64,000 nt of DNA from Rhynchospora pubera (Eukaryota; Streptophyta; Magnoliopsida; Poales; Cyperaceae): assembly GCA_028095005.1 (NCBI GenBank), contig CM051462.1, forward strand, positions 240,368,973 through 240,432,972. The letters are read 5' to 3'. Under the pieces are notes generated by a model. It did no database searches. It had not been told where the DNA came from and was given only the letters and a program-made list of their open reading frames with translations. Position numbers and translations under genes: made by a program. Below, piece by piece: positions 19,840 through 31,527 of this stretch; the first letter of the stretch is position 1, and each line of letters begins with the position of its first letter.

Positions 19840-22119
19840 GATACGGCAGTTTTGGCCCATGACCAGACAGTGTTTTGGCCATGTCAAGCGTGGACAGCAG
19901 CGGCGCTTGTCACGCAGTGTTGACGGTTGGCCACAAAACAGCCTTGCATGTGTTGTAAAGCATCTCACGCATCATGTAAATAGGCAAATTGGCATTGAAA
20001 ATGACTTGTAATAGGGACCCAAAGTATGGCCGTTGGATAGACCAAAGTGTGTTGCGTGGGCTGTCGGGTACAAACCGTAAGCCGGAACGGTGTTTAGGCC
20101 GCTTCCCCAACAGTGTATTGTGTACTTGCATTTTTGGACAGCATGTAATGGATGTGTCCAGTGAGTAGCAGCAATGGACCAGTCCAGTGGGTAGGAGTAA
20201 TGGAGAGGTCCAGTTGGATGGTCTAACATGTCTTTGACCAGCCACTAGTATTGAGCCACCTAGTAGCTTAGTCACCAGGGAGAAAGTATGGGATGTTGAC
20301 ACCTATTTCCCCTCTCCAAAAGCTGTCCCTCCCCAGCCATAAGCCCCTCACCTTGGGAAATTTCGTATAGGCCATTACCAGCCCCAAAACTGACCATCTA
20401 TAGTGCTGTTTGAGTGTGTTTGACGGTGAAACAACTAGCCGGGACTATAGCAGGATAGCTGGGGCAGTCGAGAGCAAGGTACAGTGCATGGTTTAGCATG
20501 TAAACCACTCAAACCAGGCCAAGGAAAGTGGCAGGGGCTGCTGCCAAGTTGAGTTCATGGCTGCCATACCGAACCAGTCCCTAGCGGTGTTGTTGCGTGG
20601 TAGGCCAGCGATGTTGCGGTGTCAACTAGTGTCCTGTCATCATGTCTTAACAGGTCACATGCATGTAGAGAGCATGAGCATGGTAGGACAGTAGCATGGC
20701 CAAGAGACGGTATAGTTGTGTGAGCAACGTTAGACCGTGCGGTGCTAGGAACGGTGTAATCACCGCAAACCAGCCATGTAGCGGTGTCATGTCTGGTGAG
20801 TTGCCCATGAAACAGAATGAGTTAGGTGCTAGTTATGCATGGTTGTAACCCACGGGTTTTGTGTATGTGAACCAGACTTCGCAGGACACGAAGCGGGGGA
20901 CCCGAGCGGTGAGGCAACGGCAACGCCTAAGCGACGGCGGGTCGGTTAATAGGTGTAAAGGTGCGGATTCCACCTGAGCCCGAAATCTCATGTTTTTGGA
21001 AGTAAAAGTATATATATGTATGCATGTTGTTTGACTGTTTGTGCATGATTTGCATGTAATTTACATATATGAATTGCTATATTACATGACTATGGACAGG
21101 AAAAGAATTGGTAAGTAAATGACATGCATATTGGATGGTTTTCTTATTGGATGGCTGAATTGGAATGGAAAGGAAATGGTAAGGATGTACTATTGTGTGA
21201 TGAATGGCATTTGCATCTTTGGAAAGCGGCGTCATGAACCGTTTTTCCAAGGGCCGTGAGATAAGCGCTTATGTTCCGGGACTCATGATTGAGGGGGTAA
21301 ATGTCCTCAGCATTAGTACACGTAGTTGGATCGATTGGTAAGGCCGTTGGCAAACCCCGGCGTGGGTAAATCGCGGTCTATTGTATTGGAATGACTTGCA
21401 AGATGAATTGATATAGAACCAGCCTTGTAGATTGCATGGCTAGGAACCAAATTATGGCTGGCTTTTGTGTATTCTTATGTTATTTGATTTCCTAACCTTA
21501 ATTGGCTGGCCCTGCATTGCATGATGTTTTAAAATGATTTATTGGCTGAAACTTATATTATGTAAAGCTATTTTCTTATGTATTTCGGTTGCGTATTTAG
21601 TTCCGCAACATGAAGCTTCGGGTTCATGCGTGGCTGGAACTAAATACCGCACTGAGAAATGGTTCCCTTTCTCACGTTTCCATGTTTTCATGGGTTCCAG
21701 GTTGGAGGCCGGGTGGAGTGCAAGGAAAGGATAAGCCAAGTAATGGCCATGTTTTGCTATGCTTTTGAGCGTTGTTGTATAATTGTTTTGCCATGTAGTT
21801 GCGCTTGTATATTATGTAAATGTTTGCTTGTGAGTGCTGCTATGATTGAACTGAATTATATAAAGGGTTGGGACTTGATAAACTGAAGGGAACGGGTGCC
21901 TTTATGGCTGGATGTTTACAAATACAAGAGAGATCATGCTGGAATTTTCATTTACATGATGTACAAGCGGTGTTTGTTGGTCCTGGGACAATGTTGCTGC
22001 CATAAGTATAGTAAATGCATGGTAAATTGTGCTGAAAATAGGATGGTAAGCCTTGCGGCTGCACGCGGCGCGTGTTGTCGCGGCGGGATCTGTCATGCCT
22101 GGGGCAGCGGGGTGTGACA
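19835..22119 (+). repeat. element B 3' LTR
   Basis: It is the same length as the 5' LTR (2285 bp). By eye I found about four base differences, near 20500, 20986, 21324 and 21510. Confidence 0.93.
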
Positions 22120-24332
22120 ATTGAGACCTTGACTGACTAGAGACCCATGTAAATATACCCCCGTCCATGTCCAGACACTAGTGCAGTCATGTAAAGCGTG
22201 GTTGGAAATGGTATAAGTCCCGCTATGATAACGGTTGCCTTACAATCAGACTATGTGTGTATGATGCATCATGTATGCCAAATTGAAATAAATTATTGCG
22301 TGGTATAATGACATGGTATGATGACCCAAATTGTGACCAAAATGATGACCAAATTATGCTGTAACGCATGACGGTTACAGCCGGTCTGAGTGTGTGATTG
22401 TTAATGTAGCTGCCCAGTCATGAAATCTGTACTTAGGCATGTATGGTTGAATGTACTGGAGGTGTCCCATGCATGTAACACTGGAACACTCCAGTGGTGC
22501 CTTTTGGAGCTGACCAAAAGGCAGTCCAACTTGATTGACCAGCCCCAACAGATTAGTGACACCTAGCTGCTTAGTCATTAGGCAGGGGGAGATTGGTTTG
22601 CTGACACCTAGTCCCCACCCCTTTACCTCTTTCTCTGGCCCAATTGAGTGGACAATTATGCCCTTCTTGTTGCCAAATTCGTATCTGTTCTGTTCCCTAC
22701 CAAAACAGGCCATTAGAGCTCAGTTTTGAGGCATTAGACAGTGGAAAGTAGTGATTGGGACATAGCTGGATAGTTGGAAAGGTAAAGAATAAGGTTGCAT
22801 GCATGATTTTGGCCCTGGTTTACCCAAAACAGGTTGGAAAATTCATGATGGTGCATGAGTTGTGTATAGTGGCTGCTTTCCATGACTCAAACAGACCTTT
22901 GGGATGATGATTGTGATGCATTGCATAGTATTGTTGGTGCACCCTAACTGACCATGTGCTAATGAGCACCATAGGTCTGGCATTGGCTGGTAGACAAACC
23001 ATGAAGCGGTGTTGCAAACACCCGCAAACCAGTCACGCAACGGTGTTTGGCTAGGTGCCTTTACCACGTAATTGCATGAGTTATAGATTGGTGTTGAGTA
23101 TGACTGTGACGTAAGGTTTTGATTGCTTGAACCAGACCCTGAGCAAGGTGATTCGGTGGACTTGAGCGGTGAAGCGGGTGCTTTGCAGCAGTAAACGGCG
23201 GGTAAAGCGATATAAGGTTTGAGGTGCGGATTTCACCTGGACCCTAACTCTTGTTGCTGTGCTAAACTTAAAGTATATTATGCATGTTGCTTGATGTTCT
23301 TGCATGTAGCCTGCATGAATGAATTGCTATATTATATATATGCTACATGACTGTGCATAGGATGGATTGTTATCTCATGACATGCATATTGAATGGTTTA
23401 TTTTATTGTGGCTGAATTGTGATATATGGTATGGCTGTGCTAATTGTGTGATGAATGGCATTTACATCTTTGGAAAGCGGCGTCATGAACCGTTGTTCCA
23501 AGGGCCGTGAGATAAGCGCTTATGTTCCGGGACTCATGACTATGAGGGGGTAAATGTTCTCAGCAATTAAGTACTATTTGGTTGTATTGATGGAAAGGAA
23601 ATGACTTGGCTGATTGGTAACCAGCCTAGTATTGTGCATGGATAGGTGTCCAACAAGTGCCGGCTTTTGTATGAATTGAATTTGAAAATTTCGGATAATC
23701 GTTGCTAGCTGGCCTTGCATTGCATAGCATGAATTGCTAACTGTTTTATGAATAAATTGTGCAAACTATGTTCTTATATATTAAACAGTGTGTATTTAGT
23801 TCCGCAACATGAGACTTCGGGTTCATGCGTGGCTGGAACTAAATACCGCACTGAGAAATGGTTTCCTTTCTCACCGTACCATGTTTTCATGGGTTCCAGG
23901 TTTTGAAGGCGTGGGCTGAAAAGTGGAGAAGTAAGCCATGTACACTAAGCTATGCTATGTTTTGTATACATGTGCACTGTTGCATGTTCCATTGTGTAAT
24001 TATGTGCTGGTTGTGTGTAAATCGAAGTTTGATGCTTAACTTGGCTGTTGCTTGTGGGTTTTGGGTTGGGGGAAAAGCTTATAAATTGTTTGGATACTTG
24101 CCTTTACGGCTGGATACCAATGTTACAGGAGAAACTCTGGCAAAATTTTGTCTTGCACATGTACAAGCATAACCTCAACTTTGTTTATTTGAACTGTTGC
24201 TAGTTAAGTGCATGGTGCTTAGTATACTAAAACATGGCATAGTGACTTGTGGCCAATCAGTAAGCCTTGCGGGGCGTGCGAAGCACGTTCTTGCGGCGGA
24301 AATCGGTCACGCCGCCGCTGCGGGGTGTGACA
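22120..24332 (+). repeat. element A 5' LTR, remainder
   Basis: After the second attga copy (22120-22124) this continues A's LTR to GGGGTGTGACA at 24332. Together with 16338-16487 it gives 2358 bp, exactly the length of the 3' LTR. The three-hairpin cluster is at 23793-23892 and the 12-bp palindrome at 23512-23523. Near the end, GCGGCG (24293-24298) can pair with CGCCGC (24310-24315) around GAAATCGGTCA. Confidence 0.93.
23793..23892. promoter_or_regulatory. three consecutive hairpins in A LTR
   Basis: The stems are TATTTAGTTCC/GGAACTAAATA (23793-23803 with 23835-23845), TGAGAAA/TTTCTCA (23852-23873) and CCATG-TTTT-CATGG (23879-23892). Stems are kept relative to B while loop bases vary. Copies are also in A's 3' LTR (about 36579-36678) and in both D LTRs. 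Confidence 0.8.
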
Positions 24333-24343
24333 GGTTTCTAAAG

Positions 24344-24355
24344 TGGTATCAGAGC
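24344..24355 (+). other. element A primer-binding site
   Basis: TGGTATCAGAGC, the initiator-methionine-tRNA type, lies eleven bases after the 5' LTR. Confidence 0.9.
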
Positions 24356-24477
24356 ATGGTATGACCCAACCAGACTTGTAGGATGTCTGAGTGGGGTAGG
24401 TCTAAGGGCCGTGGTATGTCGGGTTCCTTTTCTTTACGTGGCTGCTTGTTAACGGGTTTTGAGTTGGACAGGTTGCC

Positions 24478-27400
24478 ATGGAACGTGAAGCAGGACAAGG
24501 AAGCAGGGCACGTGAGCGTGACCCTCTCAACCGTGCAGGTGATGAAGGTTTAGAGCCAAATCCGGATGAGCCGGTACCGGTTGAGACGATACGTAGACAG
24601 GCTGCCATTGATGTTAGACTGTTGGCAGCATATGAACAAGGCCGCTATTTGACTCATGAACTTGGAGCAGTGCCAACAGCCCCAGTGAATGAAGCCAATG
24701 AGTTCAGGCGGCTATTGGCTGACTTTGGTAGCCAGCACCCGCCACGGTTTGATGGCACAGGTGGGTATAAAGCGGCTGAAGAATGGTTGGAGAGTATCAA
24801 TAATAAGTTTCAGTTGGTCAGAGTACCGGATGCAAATAAAGTTGAGCTAGCCACTCCGTACTTGGAGAACTCGGCCAGGTTCTGGTGGAAAACAGCAAGG
24901 AGGAGCTTTACCGGTGAGCAGTTAAGAATACCATGGCAGTGGTTTGAGCAAGTGTTTACTAGAAGATACTTGAGCTCTGCCCAAAAAGAGAAGCTGAGGC
25001 AGCAATTTCTCACTCTTACCCAAGAAGGCATAACAGTCGGGCAGTACAATGACACCTTTGTTGAGCTGTCTCGCTATGCACCAGATGTGACTGGCGATGA
25101 GTATTTGTATCGCAGGCAGTACCTAAATGGGCTTGACCCAGACATTGCCCAAGCATTGGATGCTACAGGGGAAAATGAAGTACAAGAACTGATGGATCGA
25201 GTTGAAAGAATGGAAGGGCATGGCAAAAGAAAGTCTAGTTGGGGACAGGCCAGAAATGTTAAGCCTAAGTTTGTGAAGCCGGTTCCATTTAATAAGCAGG
25301 TTGCTAATGTGAAAGGACCTCAATCTTCTGCACCAGTGCAATTCAAGACTGGCATGGGTAATCAAACTCAAAAGGCATGGTGCCGTACATGTAATAGTCC
25401 CCATCCAGAGGCACAATGTCGAGTTGCTAAAGGTTTGTGCTTTAATTGTGGAGAAAGCGGGCATTGGAAGAATGAGTGCCCGAAAGTGCAACAAGGTTTC
25501 GTGAGAGGAGGACCTGCCTTTGGGATGGCGGGTAGAGGACGTGGAAACCCTGCTTGGCGGGGTGGCAGAATGGGTGGTCGTGTGGCTGTCCATGTGGTGG
25601 AAGTGATTGAAGAGGCACAAGATGAATTAGAGCAAGAAGCTGATCCAAGTTCCACTGCACCCACCGAACTTATGACAGGTAATGTTTTTATTTCAGGTCA
25701 GAGAGCTTTTGTGTTGTTCGATACGGGGTGTAGTCATTCGGTTGTGGCGAGGGATTTCGTGGAGAGTTGCGGCTGGCCGACTAAGTCGCAAGAGAGAGTT
25801 CTTAGTGTTCAGAACCCACTTGGTTACTTTAAAGAGGTGTTGCAATGTTGTAAGGGACTTAAGGTGATGATAAATGGGCGTGATTTGGAAGCTGACATGT
25901 TGGTTTTGGACATAGCCGGGTATGATGCACTACTCGGTTTTGATTGGCTGACTCGGCATCATGCGATGATAGATTGTGCAAAGCGGCTGGTTCGATTTCA
26001 AGCGGGTAATCCAGTCACTTGTATATTTAAATGCAAAGCTATTGGAGACCCTATGATAATTATTTCAGCGGTGGAAGCGTGTAACCTGGTTCAGGCCGGG
26101 TGTGACGCATATTTGGCTGCCGTTATTGGCGAAGCGGCTGAAGAAAAAGCAAGTATTGATACTATTGCTGTAGTGAAAGAGTTTAAAGATGTGTTCCCTG
26201 ATGAGATAGCTGGAGTACCCCCTGATAGAGAAGTGGAATTCGGCATTGAGTTGCTGCCGGGTACCACTCCAATATCCAAGACCCCATACCGGATGGCCCC
26301 AGCTGAGATGAAAGAATTGAAAGTGCAATTGGAAGAGCTATTAGCAAAGGGTTTCATTAGACCCAGCAGTTCACCGTGGGGAGCCCCAGTTTTGTTTGTA
26401 AGGAAGAAAGACGGTACCTTACGGTTATGCATTGATTACCGTGAGCTGAATAAGGTGACGGTGAAGAACCGCTATCCTTTGCCACGTATTGATGATCTGT
26501 TTGATCAACTGCAAGGATCATCGGTGTATTCTAAGATTGACTTGAGAACGGGCTATCACCAACTCAAGATACGTCCCAGTGATGTAGAAAAGACAGCCTT
26601 TCGTACGAGGTACGGGCATTATGAGTTCTTGGTTATGCCGTTTGGCTTAACGAATGCACCAGCTGCATTCATGGATCTTATGAATCGGGTGTTTAGAGAA
26701 TTTCTGGATGCCTTTGTTGTGGTTTTTATTGATGATATTCTGATTTACTCCCGATCCTTTGAAGAGCATGCTAAACATCTCAGAATTGTATTGAGTAGGT
26801 TGAGAGAGTGCAAGTTGTATGGCAAATTTTCTAAGTGTGATTTTTGGCTAAGTAAGGTGGCATTTCTAGGCCATGTAATTTCTGGTGAAGGGTTGGCTGT
26901 GGACCCATCAAAAGTGCAGGCAGTGACTGAATGGAACCAACCAAAATCGGTGAGTGAGATAAGAAGTTTCTTGGGTTTGGCGGGATACTATAGACGATTT
27001 GTGGCTGGTTTCTCCCAAATTGCTAAGCCACTGACAGAGTTGTTGCATAAGGGAGTAAAGTTTGTATGGGAAGAAAGGCAGGAGAAAAGTTTTCAGGAGC
27101 TGAAAAATCGGCTTGTGACAGCGCCGGTCCTTGCTATGCCAATTTCAGGCCGAGATTATGATGTATATACCGATGCTTCTAAGCTAGGTTTGGGATGTGT
27201 ACTGATGCAAGAAAAGCATGTAATAGCCTATGCATCAAGGCAGTTGAGACCGCATGAGCAGAATTATCCGACCCATGATTTGGAGTTAGCAGCTGTCATC
27301 TTTGCACTTAAAATTTGGCGGCATTACTTGTATGGAGTTAAGTGTAAAGTTTACACAGATCATCAGAGTTTGAAATATATTTTTACACAAAAAGAATTGA

Positions 27401-28204
27401 ACTTGAGGCAAAGGCGTTGGCTAGAACTTATGAAAGATTATGATTTGGAGATATTGTATCATGCCGGTAAGGCTAATTTGGTGGCTGATGCACTGAGTAG
27501 GAAGAGTCGAATGAATGCGGTGACTTTATTAACACAGGAGCCAAGATTGCTTGAAGAAATGAGGCGTATGGAGTTGCAGGTTGGAGTATCACATGAACTC
27601 GGGCAACAGATGTTGAGCCGGGTCCAAACAGTGAGTGTTACATCTCCCGTACTTACGACGGTAATGTTGGCTGCCATAGAAGTACAACCTGATTTACATG
27701 ATAGAATTCAGGCAGCCCAAGTCATGGATGATAATTGCAAGAGATTCAAAGAAAGAGCAATAGCTAAGAAGGAGACCCCGTTCCGTATTGATGAAAGCGG
27801 TGTTTTACGGTTTAGAAATCGCATTTGTGTGCCGAATGATGCGGGAATCAAGGCGTTGATCTTGTCTGAGGCGCATGAATCGGGGTATGCTTTACATCCT
27901 GGTGAGGTGAAAATGTATCAAGACTTGAGAAAATATTTTTGGTGGCCAGGCATGAAGAAAGAAGTGGCTCGATTTGTTGAGAAGTGTTTAATCTGTCAGC
28001 AAGTAAAGGCCGATAGGAAGAAAAGTGCGGGATTGTTGCAGACTTTGAGGCGGCCAAAGAGCAAATTCGAGTCTATTACAATGGATTTTGTATCTGGTTT
28101 TCCAAAAACAAAAGGAAGGATTGAGGCAGTGTGGGTGATAGTGGATCGGCTGACCAAGGTAGCCCGCTTTATACCGATGCGGGCTGATGTTGCGGCCAAG
28201 GAGT
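24478..28204 (+). CDS. element A Gag-Pol polyprotein, part 1 (residues 1-1242), cut by C
   Basis: Domains with approximate residues: Gag capsid 75-250; a C-x2-C-x7-C pattern (302-314) and CCHC knuckle CFNCGESGHWKNEC (321-334); aspartic protease DTG (415-417); reverse transcriptase 605-790 with FIDD (750-753); RNase H 885-1008, with likely catalytic residues D899, E936, D961 and D1004; integrase zinc finger H...H...C...C (1133-1173); and the first integrase aspartate, D1203. The start ATG follows GGACAGGTTGCC. Element C breaks codon 1243. The coding frame as it stands continues 72 codons into C's LTR and stops at 28422, giving a chimeric protein truncated in the integrase core. All visible catalytic residues are intact. 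The remainder of the frame is at 33794-34737. Confidence 0.95.
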
Positions 28205-30465
28205 TGTCACACCCCGCTGCCCCGGGCGTGACAGATCCCGCCGCGACTACACGCGCCGCGTGCAGCCGCAAGGCTTACCATCCTATTTCCAGCACAATTT
28301 ACCATGTATTTACTATACTTATGGCAGCAACACTGTCCCAGGACCAACAGACATTGCTTGTACATCATGTAAATGAAAATTTCAGCATGCCCTCTCTTGT
28401 ATTTGTAAAAATCCAGCCATAAAGGCACCCATTTCCCATCAGTTTATCAAGTCCCAACCCATGCACATAGCAGATTAATCATGGCAAACACACAAGTCAA
28501 GCATTTACATAACATACAAGCACAACTACATGGCAAAACAATTATATAACAACGCTCAAAAGCATAGCAAAACATGGCCGTTACTTAGGCTTATCCTTTC
28601 CTTGCACTCCACCCGGCCTCCAACCTGGAACCCATGAAAACATGGAAACGTGAGAAAGGGAACCATTTCTCAGTGCGGTATTTAGTTCCAGCCACGCATG
28701 AACCCGAAGCTTCATGTTGCGGAACTAAATACGCAACCGAAATACATAAGAAAATAGCTTTACATAATATAAGTTTCAGCCATAAAATCATTTGAAAACA
28801 TCATGCAATGCATGGCCAGCCAAATAAGGTTAGGAAATCAAATAACATAAGAATACACAAAAGCCAGCCATAATTTGGTTCCTAACCATGCACTCTACAA
28901 GTCTGGTTCTATATCAATTCATCTAGCAAATCATTCCAATACAACAGACCGCGATTTACCCACGCCGGGGTTTGCCAACGGCCTTACCAATCGATCCATC
29001 AAACTTGTACTAATGCTGAGGACATTTACCCCCTCAATCATGAGTCCCGGAACATAAGCGCTTATCTCACGGCCCTTGGAACAACGGTTCATGACGCCGC
29101 TTTCCAAAGATGCAAATGCCATTCATCACACAATAGTACATCCTTACCATTTCCTTTCCATTCCAATTCAGCCATCCAATAAGAAAATCATCCAATATGC
29201 ATGTCATTTACTTACCAATTCCTTTCCTGTCCATAGTCATGTAATATAGCAATTCATAAATGCAAATTACATGCAAGTCATGCACAAACAGTCAAACAAC
29301 ATGCATAAATATATATACTTTTACTTCCAAAAAACATGAGATTTCGGGCTCAGGTGGAATCCGCACCTTTACACCTATTTACCGACCCGCCGTCGCTTAG
29401 GCGTTGCCGTTGCCTCACTGCTCAGGTCCCCCGCTTCGTGTCCTGCGAAGTCTGGTTCACATACACAAAACCCGTGGGTTACAACCATGCATAGCTAGCA
29501 CCTAACTCATTCTGTTTCATGGGCAACTCACCAGACATGACACCGCTACATGGCTGGTTTGCGGTAGCAGCACCGTTCCTAGCGCCGCACGGTCTAACGT
29601 TGCTCACGCAACTACACCGTCTCTTGGCCATGCTACTGTCCTACCATGCTCATGCTCTCTACATGCATGTGGCCTGTTAAGACATGGTTACAGAACACTA
29701 GTTGACACCGCAACATCGCTGGCCTACCACACAACAACACCGTTAGGGACTGGTTCGGTATGGCAGCCATAAACTCAACTTGGCAGCAGCCCCTGCCACT
29801 TTCCTTGGCCTGGTTTGAGTGGTTTACATGCTAAACCATGCACTGTACCTTGCTCTCGACTGCCCCAGCTATCCTGCTATAGTCCCGGCTAGTTGTTTCA
29901 CCGTCAAACACACTCAAACAGCACTATAGATGGTCAGTTTTGGGGCTGGTAATGGCCTATACGAAATTTTCCAAGGTGAGGGGCTTATGGCTGGGGAGGG
30001 ACAGCTCAAGAGGTGGGAGAACAGGTGTCAACAACCCATCTATTTGCTGGCCCAAGCAGCTGCTAGGTGTCAATAAAGTAGGGGCTGGTCAAAGGCATGT
30101 TAGACCATCCAACTGAACATCTCCATTAATCCTATGCACTGGACACGTCCATTACATGCTGCCCAAAATGCTAAGTACACAATACACACTTGGGGAAGCG
30201 GCCTAAACACCGTTCTGGCTTACGGTTGCTAACCGGCAGCCAATGCAACACGCTTTGGTCTATCCAACGGCCATACTTTGGGTCCCTATTACAAGTCATT
30301 TTCAGTGCCAAATTGCCTATTTACATGATGCATGAGATGCTTTACAACACATGCAAGGCTGTTTCGTGGCCAACCGTTAACACTGCGTGACAAGAGTCGC
30401 TGCTGCCCACGCTTGGCATGGCCAAAACACTGTCTGGTCATGGGCCAAAACTGCCGTATCTCACA
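28205..30465 (-). repeat. element C 3' LTR (left copy)
   Basis: On the plus strand it runs from TGTCACACCCC to CCGTATCTCACA. It ends next to the polypurine tract at 30466-30480. Confidence 0.93.
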
Positions 30466-31372
30466 TTCCACCCCCCTTAAAAATTCGTTCAGTCCTCTGA
30501 ACGAACCGCGTACCTGCACTTTCGTTTGACCCTGCGTACCACTCACGAGTCGTACTCGCAGGTTCAGCCACTTCTTCCTCCGATTCTACAACTTCTTGTT
30601 GCACACCCTTACTTTTTCCCCATCCAGTCTTCCTTTTTCCATGCCCTTCCATGCGCTCTGCCCGATCCATAAGGTCATGTACATCCATCTCACCTGCAGC
30701 ATCCAACTGGGTTGCCAAATTCGGGTCCAAACCATTCAAATACTGCCGCCTATACCGGTACTCATCAGCCACCACTTCAGGTGCATAACGGGCAAGTTCC
30801 ATGAATTCATCATTGTACTGACCCACCGTCTTCCCTTGCTGATTGAGTTGTAAAAACTGCAGCCTTAGTTTCTCTTTTTGATTAGCACCCAAGTACCGTC
30901 TAGTGAACATTCTTTCAAACCAACTCCATGGTATCCTTGATTGATCACCGATAAACCCGCGCTTAACACTTTTCCACCAAAACATCGCTGAATTCTCCAA
31001 GTATTGGGTTGCCAACTCAACTTGGTTTGCCTCAGGCACTCGGCACAAACTGAATTTGTGCTGCATATTTTCCAACCATTCCTCGGCTGCCTTGTAGCCT
31101 CCTGTTCCATCAAACCTTGGCGGCTTTTGCTGGCCAAAAACATTAAGCAATTCTCTAAATTGCTCAGCTTCACTCAACGGTGCAGCTGATCCTCGTTGCA
31201 ATTGATGGGCCAAAAATCGGCCTTGCTCATAAGCAGCAATGAGCCTAGCATCCATAGCAGCTTGCTGACTCATAACCGGCTCTTGCCGTTCAGTCTCCGC
31301 ACCACGGGGTTGCTCACGCCCACGCACATTTTCCCTTGGCTGCCCAGCTCCTTCTATTCTATCACCTTCCAT
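30461..31372 (-). CDS. Gag of element C
   Basis: This is near-identical to the Gag of B, with the same capsid domain and acidic tail and no knuckle or pol. The frame opens at 31387; the ATG at 31372 aligns with the starts in A and B. The stop codon is again supplied by the first bases of the 3' LTR (30461-30463). Two recently inserted copies with an intact frame suggest that the Gag is functional. That is inference, since both are too young for decay to show. Confidence 0.88.
   Translation of the reverse strand: MEGDRIEGAGQPRENVRGREQPRGAETERQEPVMSQQAAMDARLIAAYEQGRFLAHQLQRGSAAPLSEAEQFRELLNVFGQQKPPRFDGTGGYKAAEEWLENMQHKFSLCRVPEANQVELATQYLENSAMFWWKSVKRGFIGDQSRIPWSWFERMFTRRYLGANQKEKLRLQFLQLNQQGKTVGQYNDEFMELARYAPEVVADEYRYRRQYLNGLDPNLATQLDAAGEMDVHDLMDRAERMEGHGKRKTGWGKSKGVQQEVVESEEEVAEPASTTREWYAGSNESAGTRFVQRTERIFKGGGM
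30466..30480 (-). other. element C polypurine tract
   Basis: On the minus strand the bases read TTAAGGGGGGTGGAA, directly before the 3' LTR. Confidence 0.85.
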
Positions 31373-31505
31373 TCTCAACCTGTCCACAGCTCAAGTCGTA
31401 AGCGTTAGCAAACACGCAAAAGAGAACAACCCGACCAACAACAACAGCCCTTAGACATAGCCCCACTCACACAACCTATTGAGGTCTGGTTGGGGTCTTA
31501 ACTTT

Positions 31506-31517
31506 GCTCTGATACCA
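31506..31517 (-). other. element C primer-binding site
   Basis: The complement of TGGTATCAGAGC, ten bases from the 5' LTR that starts at 31528. Confidence 0.9.
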
Positions 31518-31527
31518 CTTTAGAACC

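Larger units (their letters stand above)
16488..22119 (+). mobile_element. element B: Gag-only non-autonomous LTR element
   Basis: Two 2285-bp LTRs (16488-18772 and 19835-22119) flank a 1062-bp interior, with target duplication attga (16483-16487 and 22120-22124). The interior holds a primer-binding site, one gag frame and a polypurine tract, but no protease, reverse transcriptase, RNase H or integrase. The structure fits the class called TR-GAG in plants. Its LTR begins and ends like A's and shares the same structured blocks, so A-type enzymes probably mobilise it. I counted about four LTR differences. Confidence 0.93.

Noticed and set aside
22375..22713. A 112-codon minus frame in A-family LTRs, repeated at 35161-35499 and, in shorter form, in both D LTRs
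   Set aside because: The copies are repeats of nearly identical LTRs, so conservation says nothing about coding. No domain is visible.
28205..28422. The last 72 codons of the 1314-codon frame starting at 24478
   Set aside because: They are the end of C's LTR read by chance after the insertion, not part of the native protein.
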